DNA of 5,461 nucleotides, from NCBI GenBank assembly GCA_025462985.1, contig JAOAPP010000333.1, positions 1 to 5,461 on the forward strand. The letters run 5' to 3'. This document shows positions 1-5,461 of the stretch, in pieces. A program made the position numbers and the translations under genes. The DNA comes from Bryobacterales bacterium (GTDB lineage: Bacteria; Acidobacteriota; Terriglobia; Bryobacterales; Bryobacteraceae). A model generated the notes under the pieces. The model was given only the letters and a program-made list of their open reading frames with translations. It ran no database searches and was not told the DNA's origin. Every line of letters starts with the position of its first letter. Positions within the stretch are counted from its first letter, which is position 1.

Positions 1-150
1 GGTTCCCGCTTTCTGGCCAGCGTCACGTTCACGTCATAGCGCGACTCATACGTAAACCTGCGTGGATTTTCCGAGTTCAGCCAAGATCTCAGCGAGAGCA
101 AGGAAGCCGGCTCGAAATAAAGCGGGCTGCTGGAAGCGGCTCCCGATGCC
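1..150 (+). pseudogene. Interrupted upstream part of the PAS histidine kinase (PAC tail plus start of next PAS domain)
   Basis: Read in the same frame as the downstream kinase, this stretch gives a recognisable PAS/PAC C-terminal end: GSRFLASVTFTS, a TAG stop at 37-39, then a segment containing NLRGFS and QDLSESKEA, then K, a TAA stop at 118-120, then SGLLEAAPDAM leading directly into the kinase. Multi-PAS kinases commonly carry G-S-R-F, L-R-G-F-S, D-L-S-E-R-K and then K/R-F/Y-x-G-L-L-E-A-A-P-D-A-M at this junction. The second PAS unit of the same gene has RYRGLLEAAPDAM, which places the TAA exactly on the aromatic residue (TAT or TAC to TAA is one change). The TAG sits where a hydrophobic residue is usual (TTG to TAG is one change). 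Several other residues also depart from the family pattern. I infer that the ancestral protein had at least one more N-terminal PAS domain and that its frame is now broken. Sequencing error near a contig end is the main alternative. Confidence 0.6.
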
Positions 151-849
151 ATGGTGGTGGTGAACGAAGAGGGCGAGATCGTCCTGCTGAATGTTCAGGC
201 CGAGAAGCAGTTCGGCTACTCCCGCGATGAGCTCATCGGGCAGCAGGTCAGGAACATCGTCCCGGAGGGATTCGCCGAGCGGCTGATCGCTGACGGTCTT
301 CGACCCGCCGCGGAGGCGCTGGCGCAGCAGATCGGCGCAGGGATCGATCTGACCGGTCTGAGGAAGGACGGAAGCCAGTTCCCGATCGAGATCATGCTCA
401 GCCCGCTGGCGAACGCTGAAGGAATTCTCATCACAGCAGCAATCCGGAACATCAGCAGACGAAAAGATGCTGAAAAGCATCTGGCGCAGATGGAAAGCCG
501 TTATCGCGGCCTGCTCGAGGCAGCTCCCGACGCGATGGTGGTCGTGAACGAGCGTGGCGAGATCGTTCTCCTGAATGTTCAGGCGGAGAAACAATTCGGA
601 TATTCACGCGACGAGCTTTTTGGGCAACAGGTCAGAAACATCATTCCCCAGGGCTTTGCGGAGCGGCTGATTGCGGACGGACTTCGGTCCACTGCGGAGG
701 CGCTCGCGCAACAGATCGGAACCGGAATCGAGCTCACGGGTCGCCGAAAGGACGGCAGTGAGTTTCCGATCGAGATCATGCTCAGCCCTCTGGAGGATGC
801 TGACGGGGTCCTCGTGACGGCGGCGATCCGCGACATCACCACACGGCAG
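124..849 (+). repeat. Tandem duplication of a PAS/PAC-coding unit, period 384 bases
   Basis: Two direct copies, 124-465 and 508-849, each run from GLLEAAPDAM to just past the IRN/DI(S/T) end of the PAC motif, separated by a linker encoding an AEKHLAQMESRYR-like helix. By hand count 86 of 105 aligned residues are identical from the shared Met onward. Many differences are conservative (I/V, D/E, S/T) and the DNA also differs at many third positions. This points to an intragenic duplication that has been diverging for some time, not a very recent copy or an assembly artefact. Confidence 0.85.
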
Positions 850-1587
850 ATCGCCGCAGCGCATCTCCTGCAGAAGGTGGACGAGCTGAACCGCTCGAAT
901 GAGGAGTTGGGCCAGTTTGCCTACATTGCCTCGCATGATTTACAGGAACCTTTGCGAATGGTCGCCAGCTATACGCAACTCCTGTCCAGACGATACAAAG
1001 GGAAGCTCGACGCTGACGCCGACGAGTTCATTGCTTTCGCAGTAGACGGTGCCAACCGGATGCAGCGACTGATTCAGGATCTCCTCGCCTATTCGCGCGT
1101 CGGAACGGCCGGAAGTGTTCTGGGGCCCACATCCAGTGAGAAAGCATTGCGGCTGGCCCTTGCCAACCTGGGCAGCGCCATCGAACAGTACGGGGCTGTC
1201 GTGACGCACGACGCGCTGCCGGTCGTCGTTGCGGACGAAATGCAACTCGTGCAGCTCTTTCAGAATCTTGTGGGCAACGCCATCAAGTACCAGCGCCCCG
1301 GCATTCCCCGAGTCCACATCTCCGCCATATCAGAAGAAAAGAAATGGAGCTTTTCAGTCAAAGACAACGGGCTCGGAATCGACGCGAGATATACCGAAAA
1401 AATCTTCGGAATGTTCCAGCGGCTGCATAAACGCGACGAGTTCGCCGGAACAGGAATCGGACTGGCCATCTGCAGAAAGATCGTTGAACGGCACGATGGC
1501 AACATCACCGTCGAATCGAAGCCCGGTGTGGGCTCTACATTTCGCTTCTCGCTTTCAGGAGCGGAAGGACATTATGACAACGCGTAA
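151..1587 (+). CDS. PAS-PAS sensor histidine kinase, phytochrome-like HisKA type, probably N-terminally truncated
   Basis: This is a 478-residue kinase with no signal peptide or membrane segment visible, so it is probably cytoplasmic. Residues 1-105 are a PAS/PAC unit lacking its first strand, and residues 129-233 are a second, near-identical unit. A short helical linker (about 234-256, rich in L, E and N) leads into HisKA, with H-box SHDLQEPLR and the predicted phospho-accepting His262. The HATPase domain shows the N-box QNLVGNAIKY (371-380), G1 DNGLGI (405-410), the FQRLH segment and G2 GTGIGL (433-438), so both catalytic modules look intact. The SHDLQEPLR type is usual in kinases that work with Rcp1-like regulators, and one follows directly. 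ATG 151 is the first in-frame ATG after the TAA at 118-120. It lies inside the PAS core (GLLEAAPDAM is cut at its Met) and has no well-spaced Shine-Dalgarno, so either the true start differs or the gene is a 5'-broken remnant. The PAS ligand is unknown. Confidence 0.85.
   Translation: MVVVNEEGEIVLLNVQAEKQFGYSRDELIGQQVRNIVPEGFAERLIADGLRPAAEALAQQIGAGIDLTGLRKDGSQFPIEIMLSPLANAEGILITAAIRNISRRKDAEKHLAQMESRYRGLLEAAPDAMVVVNERGEIVLLNVQAEKQFGYSRDELFGQQVRNIIPQGFAERLIADGLRSTAEALAQQIGTGIELTGRRKDGSEFPIEIMLSPLEDADGVLVTAAIRDITTRQIAAAHLLQKVDELNRSNEELGQFAYIASHDLQEPLRMVASYTQLLSRRYKGKLDADADEFIAFAVDGANRMQRLIQDLLAYSRVGTAGSVLGPTSSEKALRLALANLGSAIEQYGAVVTHDALPVVVADEMQLVQLFQNLVGNAIKYQRPGIPRVHISAISEEKKWSFSVKDNGLGIDARYTEKIFGMFQRLHKRDEFAGTGIGLAICRKIVERHDGNITVESKPGVGSTFRFSLSGAEGHYDNA
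1563..1569 (+). promoter_or_regulatory. Shine-Dalgarno for the response regulator, inside the kinase 3' end
   Basis: GGAAGGA lies four bases before ATG 1574 and within the last codons of the upstream kinase. It supports ATG 1574 over the internal in-frame ATG at 1598, which would remove only eight residues before the receiver core. Its position inside the preceding gene implies translation as part of the same message. Confidence 0.6.
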
Positions 1588-2032
1588 ACAAGACGGCATG
1601 CCATTAGAGGTTCTTCTTGTCGAAGACAGTCCGGGAGACGTCCGGCTTACCCAGGAAGCATTCCGCGATGCTCAAGCGCTCATCAATCTTCATATAGCGT
1701 TCGACGGAGTGGACGCTATGGAGTTCTTAAATCGGGAAGGGACCCACGGTGGCGCCCCAAGGCCTGATTTCATCCTGCTCGATCTGAATCTCCCGAGGAT
1801 GGATGGCCGCGAGGTGCTGGTACAGATCAAGAGCGATGAAAGCTTGAGAACGATCCCGGTCGTCATCCTGACTACCTCGGAGGACGAAGCGGACATCGTA
1901 AAGAGCTACGAACTGCAGGCGAATTGCTATCTCAAGAAGCCGGTGCAATTCGAAGCGTTTGAAAAACTAGTCAGGAGCATCAACGATTTCTGGCTGACTA
2001 CCGTTACCCTGCCTCAACAGAGACGCGCCTGA
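1574..2032 (+). CDS. Single-domain response regulator, Rcp1-like (CheY-type receiver)
   Basis: This 152-residue protein is a stand-alone receiver domain. Expected residues are all present: acidic pair E17-D18 in LLVEDSPGD, phospho-accepting D70 in LLDLNLPRMDG, T100 in VILTTS, and K122-P123 in YLKKPV. The N-x-P after the aspartate, the long loop before beta-3 (about 53-64) and the C-terminal FW segment (139-140) are typical of the Rcp1 family, regulators that pair with phytochrome-like and related kinases. There is no output domain; the last 15 or so residues are a short tail. The gene starts within the last codons of the PAS kinase (14-base overlap, different frame) and its stop overlaps the next start. 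The likely role, by inference, is accepting phosphate from His262 of the upstream kinase and then acting by protein contact or as a phosphorelay intermediate. The open frame extends upstream to 1229, but that part is only a shadow of the kinase. Confidence 0.93.
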   Translation: MTTRKQDGMPLEVLLVEDSPGDVRLTQEAFRDAQALINLHIAFDGVDAMEFLNREGTHGGAPRPDFILLDLNLPRMDGREVLVQIKSDESLRTIPVVILTTSEDEADIVKSYELQANCYLKKPVQFEAFEKLVRSINDFWLTTVTLPQQRRA

Positions 2033-2034
2033 TG
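2030..2034 (+). promoter_or_regulatory. TGATG stop-start overlap, probable translational coupling
   Basis: The TGA of the response regulator (2030-2032) shares its A with the ATG of the hybrid kinase (2032-2034). Only a weak AGAGA (2019-2023) stands upstream as a ribosome binding site. The arrangement suggests that ribosomes finishing the regulator re-initiate on the kinase, tying the amounts of the two proteins together. Confidence 0.7.
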
Positions 2035-3975
2035 AGCGCACGATCAATCACGAAGCTTCTTCTCATCGAGGACAACCCGGGCGACGCGCGCTTGTTCCGC
2101 GAAATGTTCAGGGAGCAGGGTCCGCATAACACCGAGATCACGCATGTCACGACGATGGCCGGTGCGGAACGCTATCTTTCGCTGCATACAGTGGACATCA
2201 TTCTGCTCGATCTGGGGCTGCCGGACGCCGACGGACTCGACGCGGTACGGCGGGCGCACACCGCAGCACCGCGAGTGCCGCTAGTGGTGCTGACCGTGTT
2301 GGACGATGAGTCGCTCGCCGTACGCGCTCTGCAGGAAGGTGCGCAGGACTATCTCATCAAAGGGCAGATCGAGAGTGGGCTCCTCCGAGCCCTTCGGTAT
2401 GCCATTGAGCGCAAGATCATGGAAGACGTTCTTTTCAAGGAACGGAGTCGAAGTGAAGAGGGCTGGGCCCGTCTGGCCGCGATTCATGAGGCCACACCAG
2501 ATCTCGTGAGCATCAGCGACGTAGCCGGCAGGTTGCTCTACATCAACCGCGGCGGACGATCCATGATCGGCATGGATGAAGGAGTCGACGTCACCGGGTA
2601 CAGGATTGCCGACTTTCTCCGCAATCCGGAGACCCACATCATCGCCACCGAAGGGATTCCAAAGGCAGTCCTCGACGGGATCTGGCGCGGGGAAACGGAG
2701 CTGCTCAGGCGTGATGGAGTCGTGGTCTCGATCTCGATGATCATTCTGGCGCACAAACGATCGGACGGATCGGTGGAGTTCGTCTCCACGATGGCAAGGG
2801 ATATCACCGCTCACCGTCTCCTGGAAGCGCATCTTCGGCAGGCCCAGAAAATGGAGGCCGTCGGTCAGTTGGCGGCGGGAGTGGCCCACGAGTTCAACAA
2901 CCTGCTGCAGGCCTTGATGTCGATGGCGACCATCCTGCGAATGCCCACCGGCGCAGTCTCCAGCGCGAAGATTGGAGCGGACATGGAAGCTCAAATCAAA
3001 CGCGGTGCGAACCTCACGCAGCAACTCCTCTTGTTCTCGCGCGACGTCGCCATTGCGAAGGTCGATCTCGATCTTCAGGAGCAGGTGCAAAAGGCAAGTG
3101 CCCTCCTCCGGCAATTGATTCCCGAGAACATCAGGGTCGTTCTGGAGATCCCGGCGCAACGCCTGTTCGTTCAGGGCGATGCCGGGCAGATGCAGCAGTT
3201 GCTCCTGAACCTTGCCATCAATGCGCGGGACGCCATGCCGGACGGCGGCACGCTCACGTTGCGTGCCGGAGCCTGCGGCGTAGAGGTGTATCTCGAAGTC
3301 GAAGATACGGGCAGCGGAATCACGGAAGAGACACGCGCGCACATGTTCGAGCCGTTTTTCAGTACGAAAGATCTGGGAAAAGGAACAGGTCTTGGCCTGG
3401 CGGTGGTGCATGGAATCGTCGTGGAGCACGCCGGTCGGATCGAGGTGGACAGTATCCCCGGCAAAGGAAGCTGTTTTCGAGTCGTCCTCCCCGCTTCGCT
3501 GGGCGAAGGAACGCCTGCCCCTGACCTCATCGAGGAGGCCGCGGAGCCGGCTGGTCGCGGGTACGTGCTGCTGGTGGAAGACGACGGGTGCGTTCGCGAA
3601 GGAATCACAGTGTTGCTGGAAGCGATCGGTTATAGCGTGATCGCGCTGAGCAGCGGCGAGGAGGCATTGGCAATACCGCAGGAACAGCGTCCGGATCTTC
3701 TGCTCACGGACGTTACCCTGGCGGGGATCGGTGGGGCCACCCTGGGCGAGCTGTTGTGCAAACGCTGGCCTTCAATGAGGGTCGTGCTGATGTCCGGCTA
3801 CTTCGAAGAGGCCTCCCGGACCAATGCCGGAGACCGTGGTTGGCACTTTCTTCAGAAACCGTTCGACATGAGCCAACTGACGGTCCATCTGCGCGAGGCG
3901 TTGCAGGAGGGTTCTGCGATCTTCATCCCGCCTGCGCTGCTGAAAGAGGAGATGACAGAAAAAGCTCGCTGCTGA
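2032..3975 (+). CDS. Hybrid histidine kinase, REC-PAS-HisKA-HATPase-REC
   Basis: This 647-residue soluble kinase has no membrane segments. The N-terminal receiver (about 8-120) has acidic residues E13-D14, phospho-site D60 in LLDLGLPDADG, T88 and K110; the lysine is followed by Gly (YLIKGQ), not Pro, as is often seen in receivers fused ahead of PAS kinases. A helical linker leads to a PAS domain (about 147-262, ending RDIT). HisKA carries H-box AAGVAHEFNN with predicted His286, of the NtrB-like class. HATPase shows N-box LLNLAINARDAM (N393, N397), G1 DTGSGI (425-430), F-box EPFFSTK and G2 GTGLGL (451-456). The C-terminal receiver (about 511-625) has E516-D517-D518, D560, S588 in LMSGY and K609-P610, so it looks able to take phosphate. 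Its post-aspartate loop reads TDVTLAGIGG, without the usual Pro. No output domain follows. It is the last gene of the overlapping set. Catalysis looks intact; the signal sensed is unknown. Confidence 0.92.
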   Translation: MSARSITKLLLIEDNPGDARLFREMFREQGPHNTEITHVTTMAGAERYLSLHTVDIILLDLGLPDADGLDAVRRAHTAAPRVPLVVLTVLDDESLAVRALQEGAQDYLIKGQIESGLLRALRYAIERKIMEDVLFKERSRSEEGWARLAAIHEATPDLVSISDVAGRLLYINRGGRSMIGMDEGVDVTGYRIADFLRNPETHIIATEGIPKAVLDGIWRGETELLRRDGVVVSISMIILAHKRSDGSVEFVSTMARDITAHRLLEAHLRQAQKMEAVGQLAAGVAHEFNNLLQALMSMATILRMPTGAVSSAKIGADMEAQIKRGANLTQQLLLFSRDVAIAKVDLDLQEQVQKASALLRQLIPENIRVVLEIPAQRLFVQGDAGQMQQLLLNLAINARDAMPDGGTLTLRAGACGVEVYLEVEDTGSGITEETRAHMFEPFFSTKDLGKGTGLGLAVVHGIVVEHAGRIEVDSIPGKGSCFRVVLPASLGEGTPAPDLIEEAAEPAGRGYVLLVEDDGCVREGITVLLEAIGYSVIALSSGEEALAIPQEQRPDLLLTDVTLAGIGGATLGELLCKRWPSMRVVLMSGYFEEASRTNAGDRGWHFLQKPFDMSQLTVHLREALQEGSAIFIPPALLKEEMTEKARC

Positions 3976-4121
3976 GGGGGAGCATGCCGAGGAGGGCCGC
4001 CACTGGTTACGCAGCCGACCGCAGCCAATACCGCGAAGGGTTTCGCGGCCGCAGCGAAGCCGATTCTCGACAGCGTCGACTCATTAGAGGCCGCGTTCAC
4101 GCGAGCGTAAGGAATGCGTGA
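3976..4121. other. Convergent intergenic gap without a recognisable gene
   Basis: These 146 bases lie between the 3' ends of the hybrid kinase and the porin. I see small inverted repeats (4031-4048; 4067-4071 with 4075-4079) and a repeated CGCAGCC word (4010-4016 and 4020-4026), but no convincing gene, promoter or strong terminator. No downstream + strand gene begins here. Confidence 0.6.
4031..4048. terminator. Perfect 7-bp hairpin between convergent genes, possible terminator
   Basis: CCGCGAA, a four-base GGGT loop and TTCGCGG form a perfect GC-rich stem between two converging genes, where a bidirectional terminator would be expected. Neither side has a T-tract: the + side continues CCGCAGC and the - side reads only TATTGGC. 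It is therefore not a classical intrinsic terminator, and Rho-dependent ending is equally possible. Confidence 0.25.
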
Positions 4122-5461
4122 TCAGAACTTGAATTGCGCCAGGGCCAGGAAGAAATCGCCGGAATGGCCGCCGGCTTTCCTCACCGATCCGCCCGGCGTG
4201 AAATGGGCGTAATTGGCGGCGACCGTCAGGTGGGCAGATGCCTTCCACGCCAGGATCGCGCTCGCCTGACGGCCGATGAAGCGGTCATGGGTTGCCGTGG
4301 CCTTCACCGGCACGAGCGGAGGTGCATAGAAGGCATCCGCCTCGTTCTCCCTCCACAGCGCGCTCAAGGCGAGGTTTGCGCTCACGCCCCTGGCGAGATC
4401 GAAGGTGATGCTGGGTTGAAGATTCATGAGGTTGGCTGGCTCGAAGAGCCTCACCAGCGAGTAGTAACGAAGCGCCGGGTAGAGTGGATTGAACGTGCCC
4501 AGGCCATCGTCCTGCAGGTTGCTGTCGCCGCTCGCTGCATCTGCCTTGATACCCAGTCGTGGCGAACGCGGAAATTCCGTGAGGGTATATCCCCAATTGG
4601 AGGAGATCATCCAGGCGCGGATTCCGGCAGCTCCAAAGGAACCGAACTGGTAGGCCGCTTCCACATCCCAGTCGAGCTTCGACTCAGTGTCCGTCGTCTG
4701 ACGGGAAGCGAAGTTGAGCTCTTCTTCGTCCAGGTCAACTCCGGTTCGATTCCCGAAAAAGCGCGCGCCGACGGTGTGCCGGTGCTCGCGCGCAAGACCT
4801 TGCGCAAAGGGAGCATTCCTGCGGTCCAGCCCCAGATAATAGACGTCGAGATGGAGACCGCTGCTCTGCGATACAGGGCCGGTGGCATAGAGGCCCCAGA
4901 AGAGCTGCGTTCGGTCCGTGACATCGTTGAAGACTCCCAATCGCGGAGTCACAGGCCGAACGACGAACGCATCGAGACGTTTCCCGTTCCCTTCTTTCCA
5001 GAACGCTCGCAGTCCGTCGAACGTGCGCCTTACGTTCGGAGCCTCGCGGAGTGACACGAGACGCGACGATCCGAAAAGCATGTCCTCGCGCCCGATCCGT
5101 AACGTCAAGTCCCCGCGTTTCCCCAGAGGAACTGCCACATCGGCAAACGCTTGAAGGACGTCGAGCGAATCCTGTTCGAACGTCGACGGTGTTTTCGTCG
5201 TTCCCTCGGTTTCGCCGTTGACGAATTCGACGAATGTTCGGAATTGCGGTCCCAGGTGAACGTCGGCAAACAGGAAGGCTCGGTGATAGACATCCGCGTT
5301 GCGGACCGGAGACGGCAAGCCGAACGCCGGATTGCGAGTGTCTTGAACGCGTTCCCGCAGCTCACCGCCGAGGGTAAGAAACCATGGCCGGTCGCTGCGG
5401 AGCGGAATGCACTTGATCGGGTCGAAGAGATCCGCTCGCTTCGACGGCCCGCACAGGAACG
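4122..5461 (-). CDS. Alginate-export family outer-membrane porin (AlgE-like beta-barrel), 5' end beyond window
   Basis: Reading from the right edge leftward, the frame is open from 5459 to the TGA at 4122-4124, giving 445 visible residues with the true start outside the window. The visible part opens with a DPIKCIPL-like segment and LTLGGELRERV, which in this family lie at the start of the barrel shortly after the signal peptide, so I infer only a short N-terminal piece is missing. Alternating hydrophobic strands with aromatic girdles follow, including VYHRAFLFADVHLG, LRIGREDMLFGSSRLV (visible residues about 120-135), DVYYLGLDR and HTVGARFFG, and the chain ends LAQFKF with the C-terminal Phe expected for barrel assembly. 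The family is named for AlgE, the Pseudomonas alginate secretion channel, but most distant members have no proven substrate, and no alginate gene is visible here. A TTG at 5316-5318 could be taken as a start but would cut off conserved barrel sequence. The gene is convergent with the signalling genes and separated from them by 146 bases. Confidence 0.85.
   Translation of the reverse strand, partial: FLCGPSKRADLFDPIKCIPLRSDRPWFLTLGGELRERVQDTRNPAFGLPSPVRNADVYHRAFLFADVHLGPQFRTFVEFVNGETEGTTKTPSTFEQDSLDVLQAFADVAVPLGKRGDLTLRIGREDMLFGSSRLVSLREAPNVRRTFDGLRAFWKEGNGKRLDAFVVRPVTPRLGVFNDVTDRTQLFWGLYATGPVSQSSGLHLDVYYLGLDRRNAPFAQGLAREHRHTVGARFFGNRTGVDLDEEELNFASRQTTDTESKLDWDVEAAYQFGSFGAAGIRAWMISSNWGYTLTEFPRSPRLGIKADAASGDSNLQDDGLGTFNPLYPALRYYSLVRLFEPANLMNLQPSITFDLARGVSANLALSALWRENEADAFYAPPLVPVKATATHDRFIGRQASAILAWKASAHLTVAANYAHFTPGGSVRKAGGHSGDFFLALAQFKF

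Noticed and set aside
37..120. Stop-codon recoding (read-through of TAG and TAA) in the kinase N-terminus
   Set aside because: Two different stops would need recoding, TAA also ends this same gene at 1585-1587, and I see no special structure or context at either site. Mutation or sequencing error is simpler.
46..594. - strand open frame (182 codons) across the kinase start
   Set aside because: It shows two copies of the same shadow pattern (IQENDLA and IQQDDLA) because it is antisense to the two PAS units; no independent coding evidence.
1229..1573. Upstream extension of the response-regulator frame to 1229
   Set aside because: It reads a shifted frame through the kinase ATPase domain. The receiver begins properly at ATG 1574 with its own Shine-Dalgarno.
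2281..3429. Long - strand open frame (382 codons) opposite the hybrid kinase
   Set aside because: It lies entirely antisense to a gene with clear domain motifs, has low-complexity His/Arg-rich sequence and no recognisable family; it is a codon-bias shadow.
4045..4052. GCGGCCGC palindrome overlapping the hairpin, considered as an attachment or cloning-site scar
   Set aside because: An 8-base GC palindrome is expected by chance in such DNA, and there are no flanking vector, integrase or repeat features.
3852..4100. Small - strand frame starting GTG 4100, with an Ala-rich, membrane-like start (FAAAAKPFAVLAAVGC)
   Set aside because: There is no ribosome binding site upstream, it has a non-ATG start, and most of it is antisense to the last receiver of the hybrid kinase. 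The Ala-rich run comes from the GC-rich hairpin region.
3756..4121. + strand frame of 121 codons covering the convergent gap
   Set aside because: It overlaps the hybrid kinase in another frame, has no ribosome site, and its Arg-rich translation has no recognisable domain.
4134..5054. + strand open frame (306 codons) opposite the porin
   Set aside because: The translation is Arg/Glu-rich with no family signature and no ribosome site, while the - strand frame has clear beta-barrel motifs and a C-terminal Phe.

Overview
The window carries a compact two-component signalling cassette on the + strand (1-3975). It faces a convergent outer-membrane porin gene on the - strand, which occupies 4122 to the right edge and runs off it. 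The DNA is moderately GC-rich (my impression, not computed). A Gram-negative host is indicated by the porin of the alginate-export family, a beta-barrel ending in phenylalanine. The tandem PAS units of the first kinase resemble, from memory, multi-PAS kinases common in Acidobacteria and some Proteobacteria. I cannot fix the phylum from sequence alone.

Layout. Positions 1-150 are in the same frame as the first kinase and translate into the tail of a further PAS/PAC domain and the linker into the next PAS, but the frame is broken by TAG (37-39) and TAA (118-120). The readable kinase (151-1587) starts at an ATG inside a PAS domain. It holds two PAS units 82% identical to each other, then HisKA and HATPase domains of the phytochrome-like type. 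It overlaps by 14 bases a single-domain, Rcp1-like response regulator (1574-2032). That gene overlaps by one base (TGATG) a hybrid histidine kinase, REC-PAS-HisKA-HATPase-REC (2032-3975). A 146-base convergent gap (3976-4121) holds a perfect 7-bp hairpin but no good terminator. The porin (4122-5461, 5' end missing) closes the window.

How the genes may work together (inference): the three overlapping genes look like one transcription and translation unit. They contain two histidine kinases and three receiver domains but no DNA-binding, cyclase or other output domain, so the final effector must lie elsewhere or act by protein contact. The porin is convergent and separately transcribed; nothing visible ties it to the signalling genes.

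I found no RNA genes, CRISPR arrays, insertion sequences or phage genes. The most notable point is the decayed or interrupted N-terminus of the first kinase. I see no clear evidence of a wholly new system.
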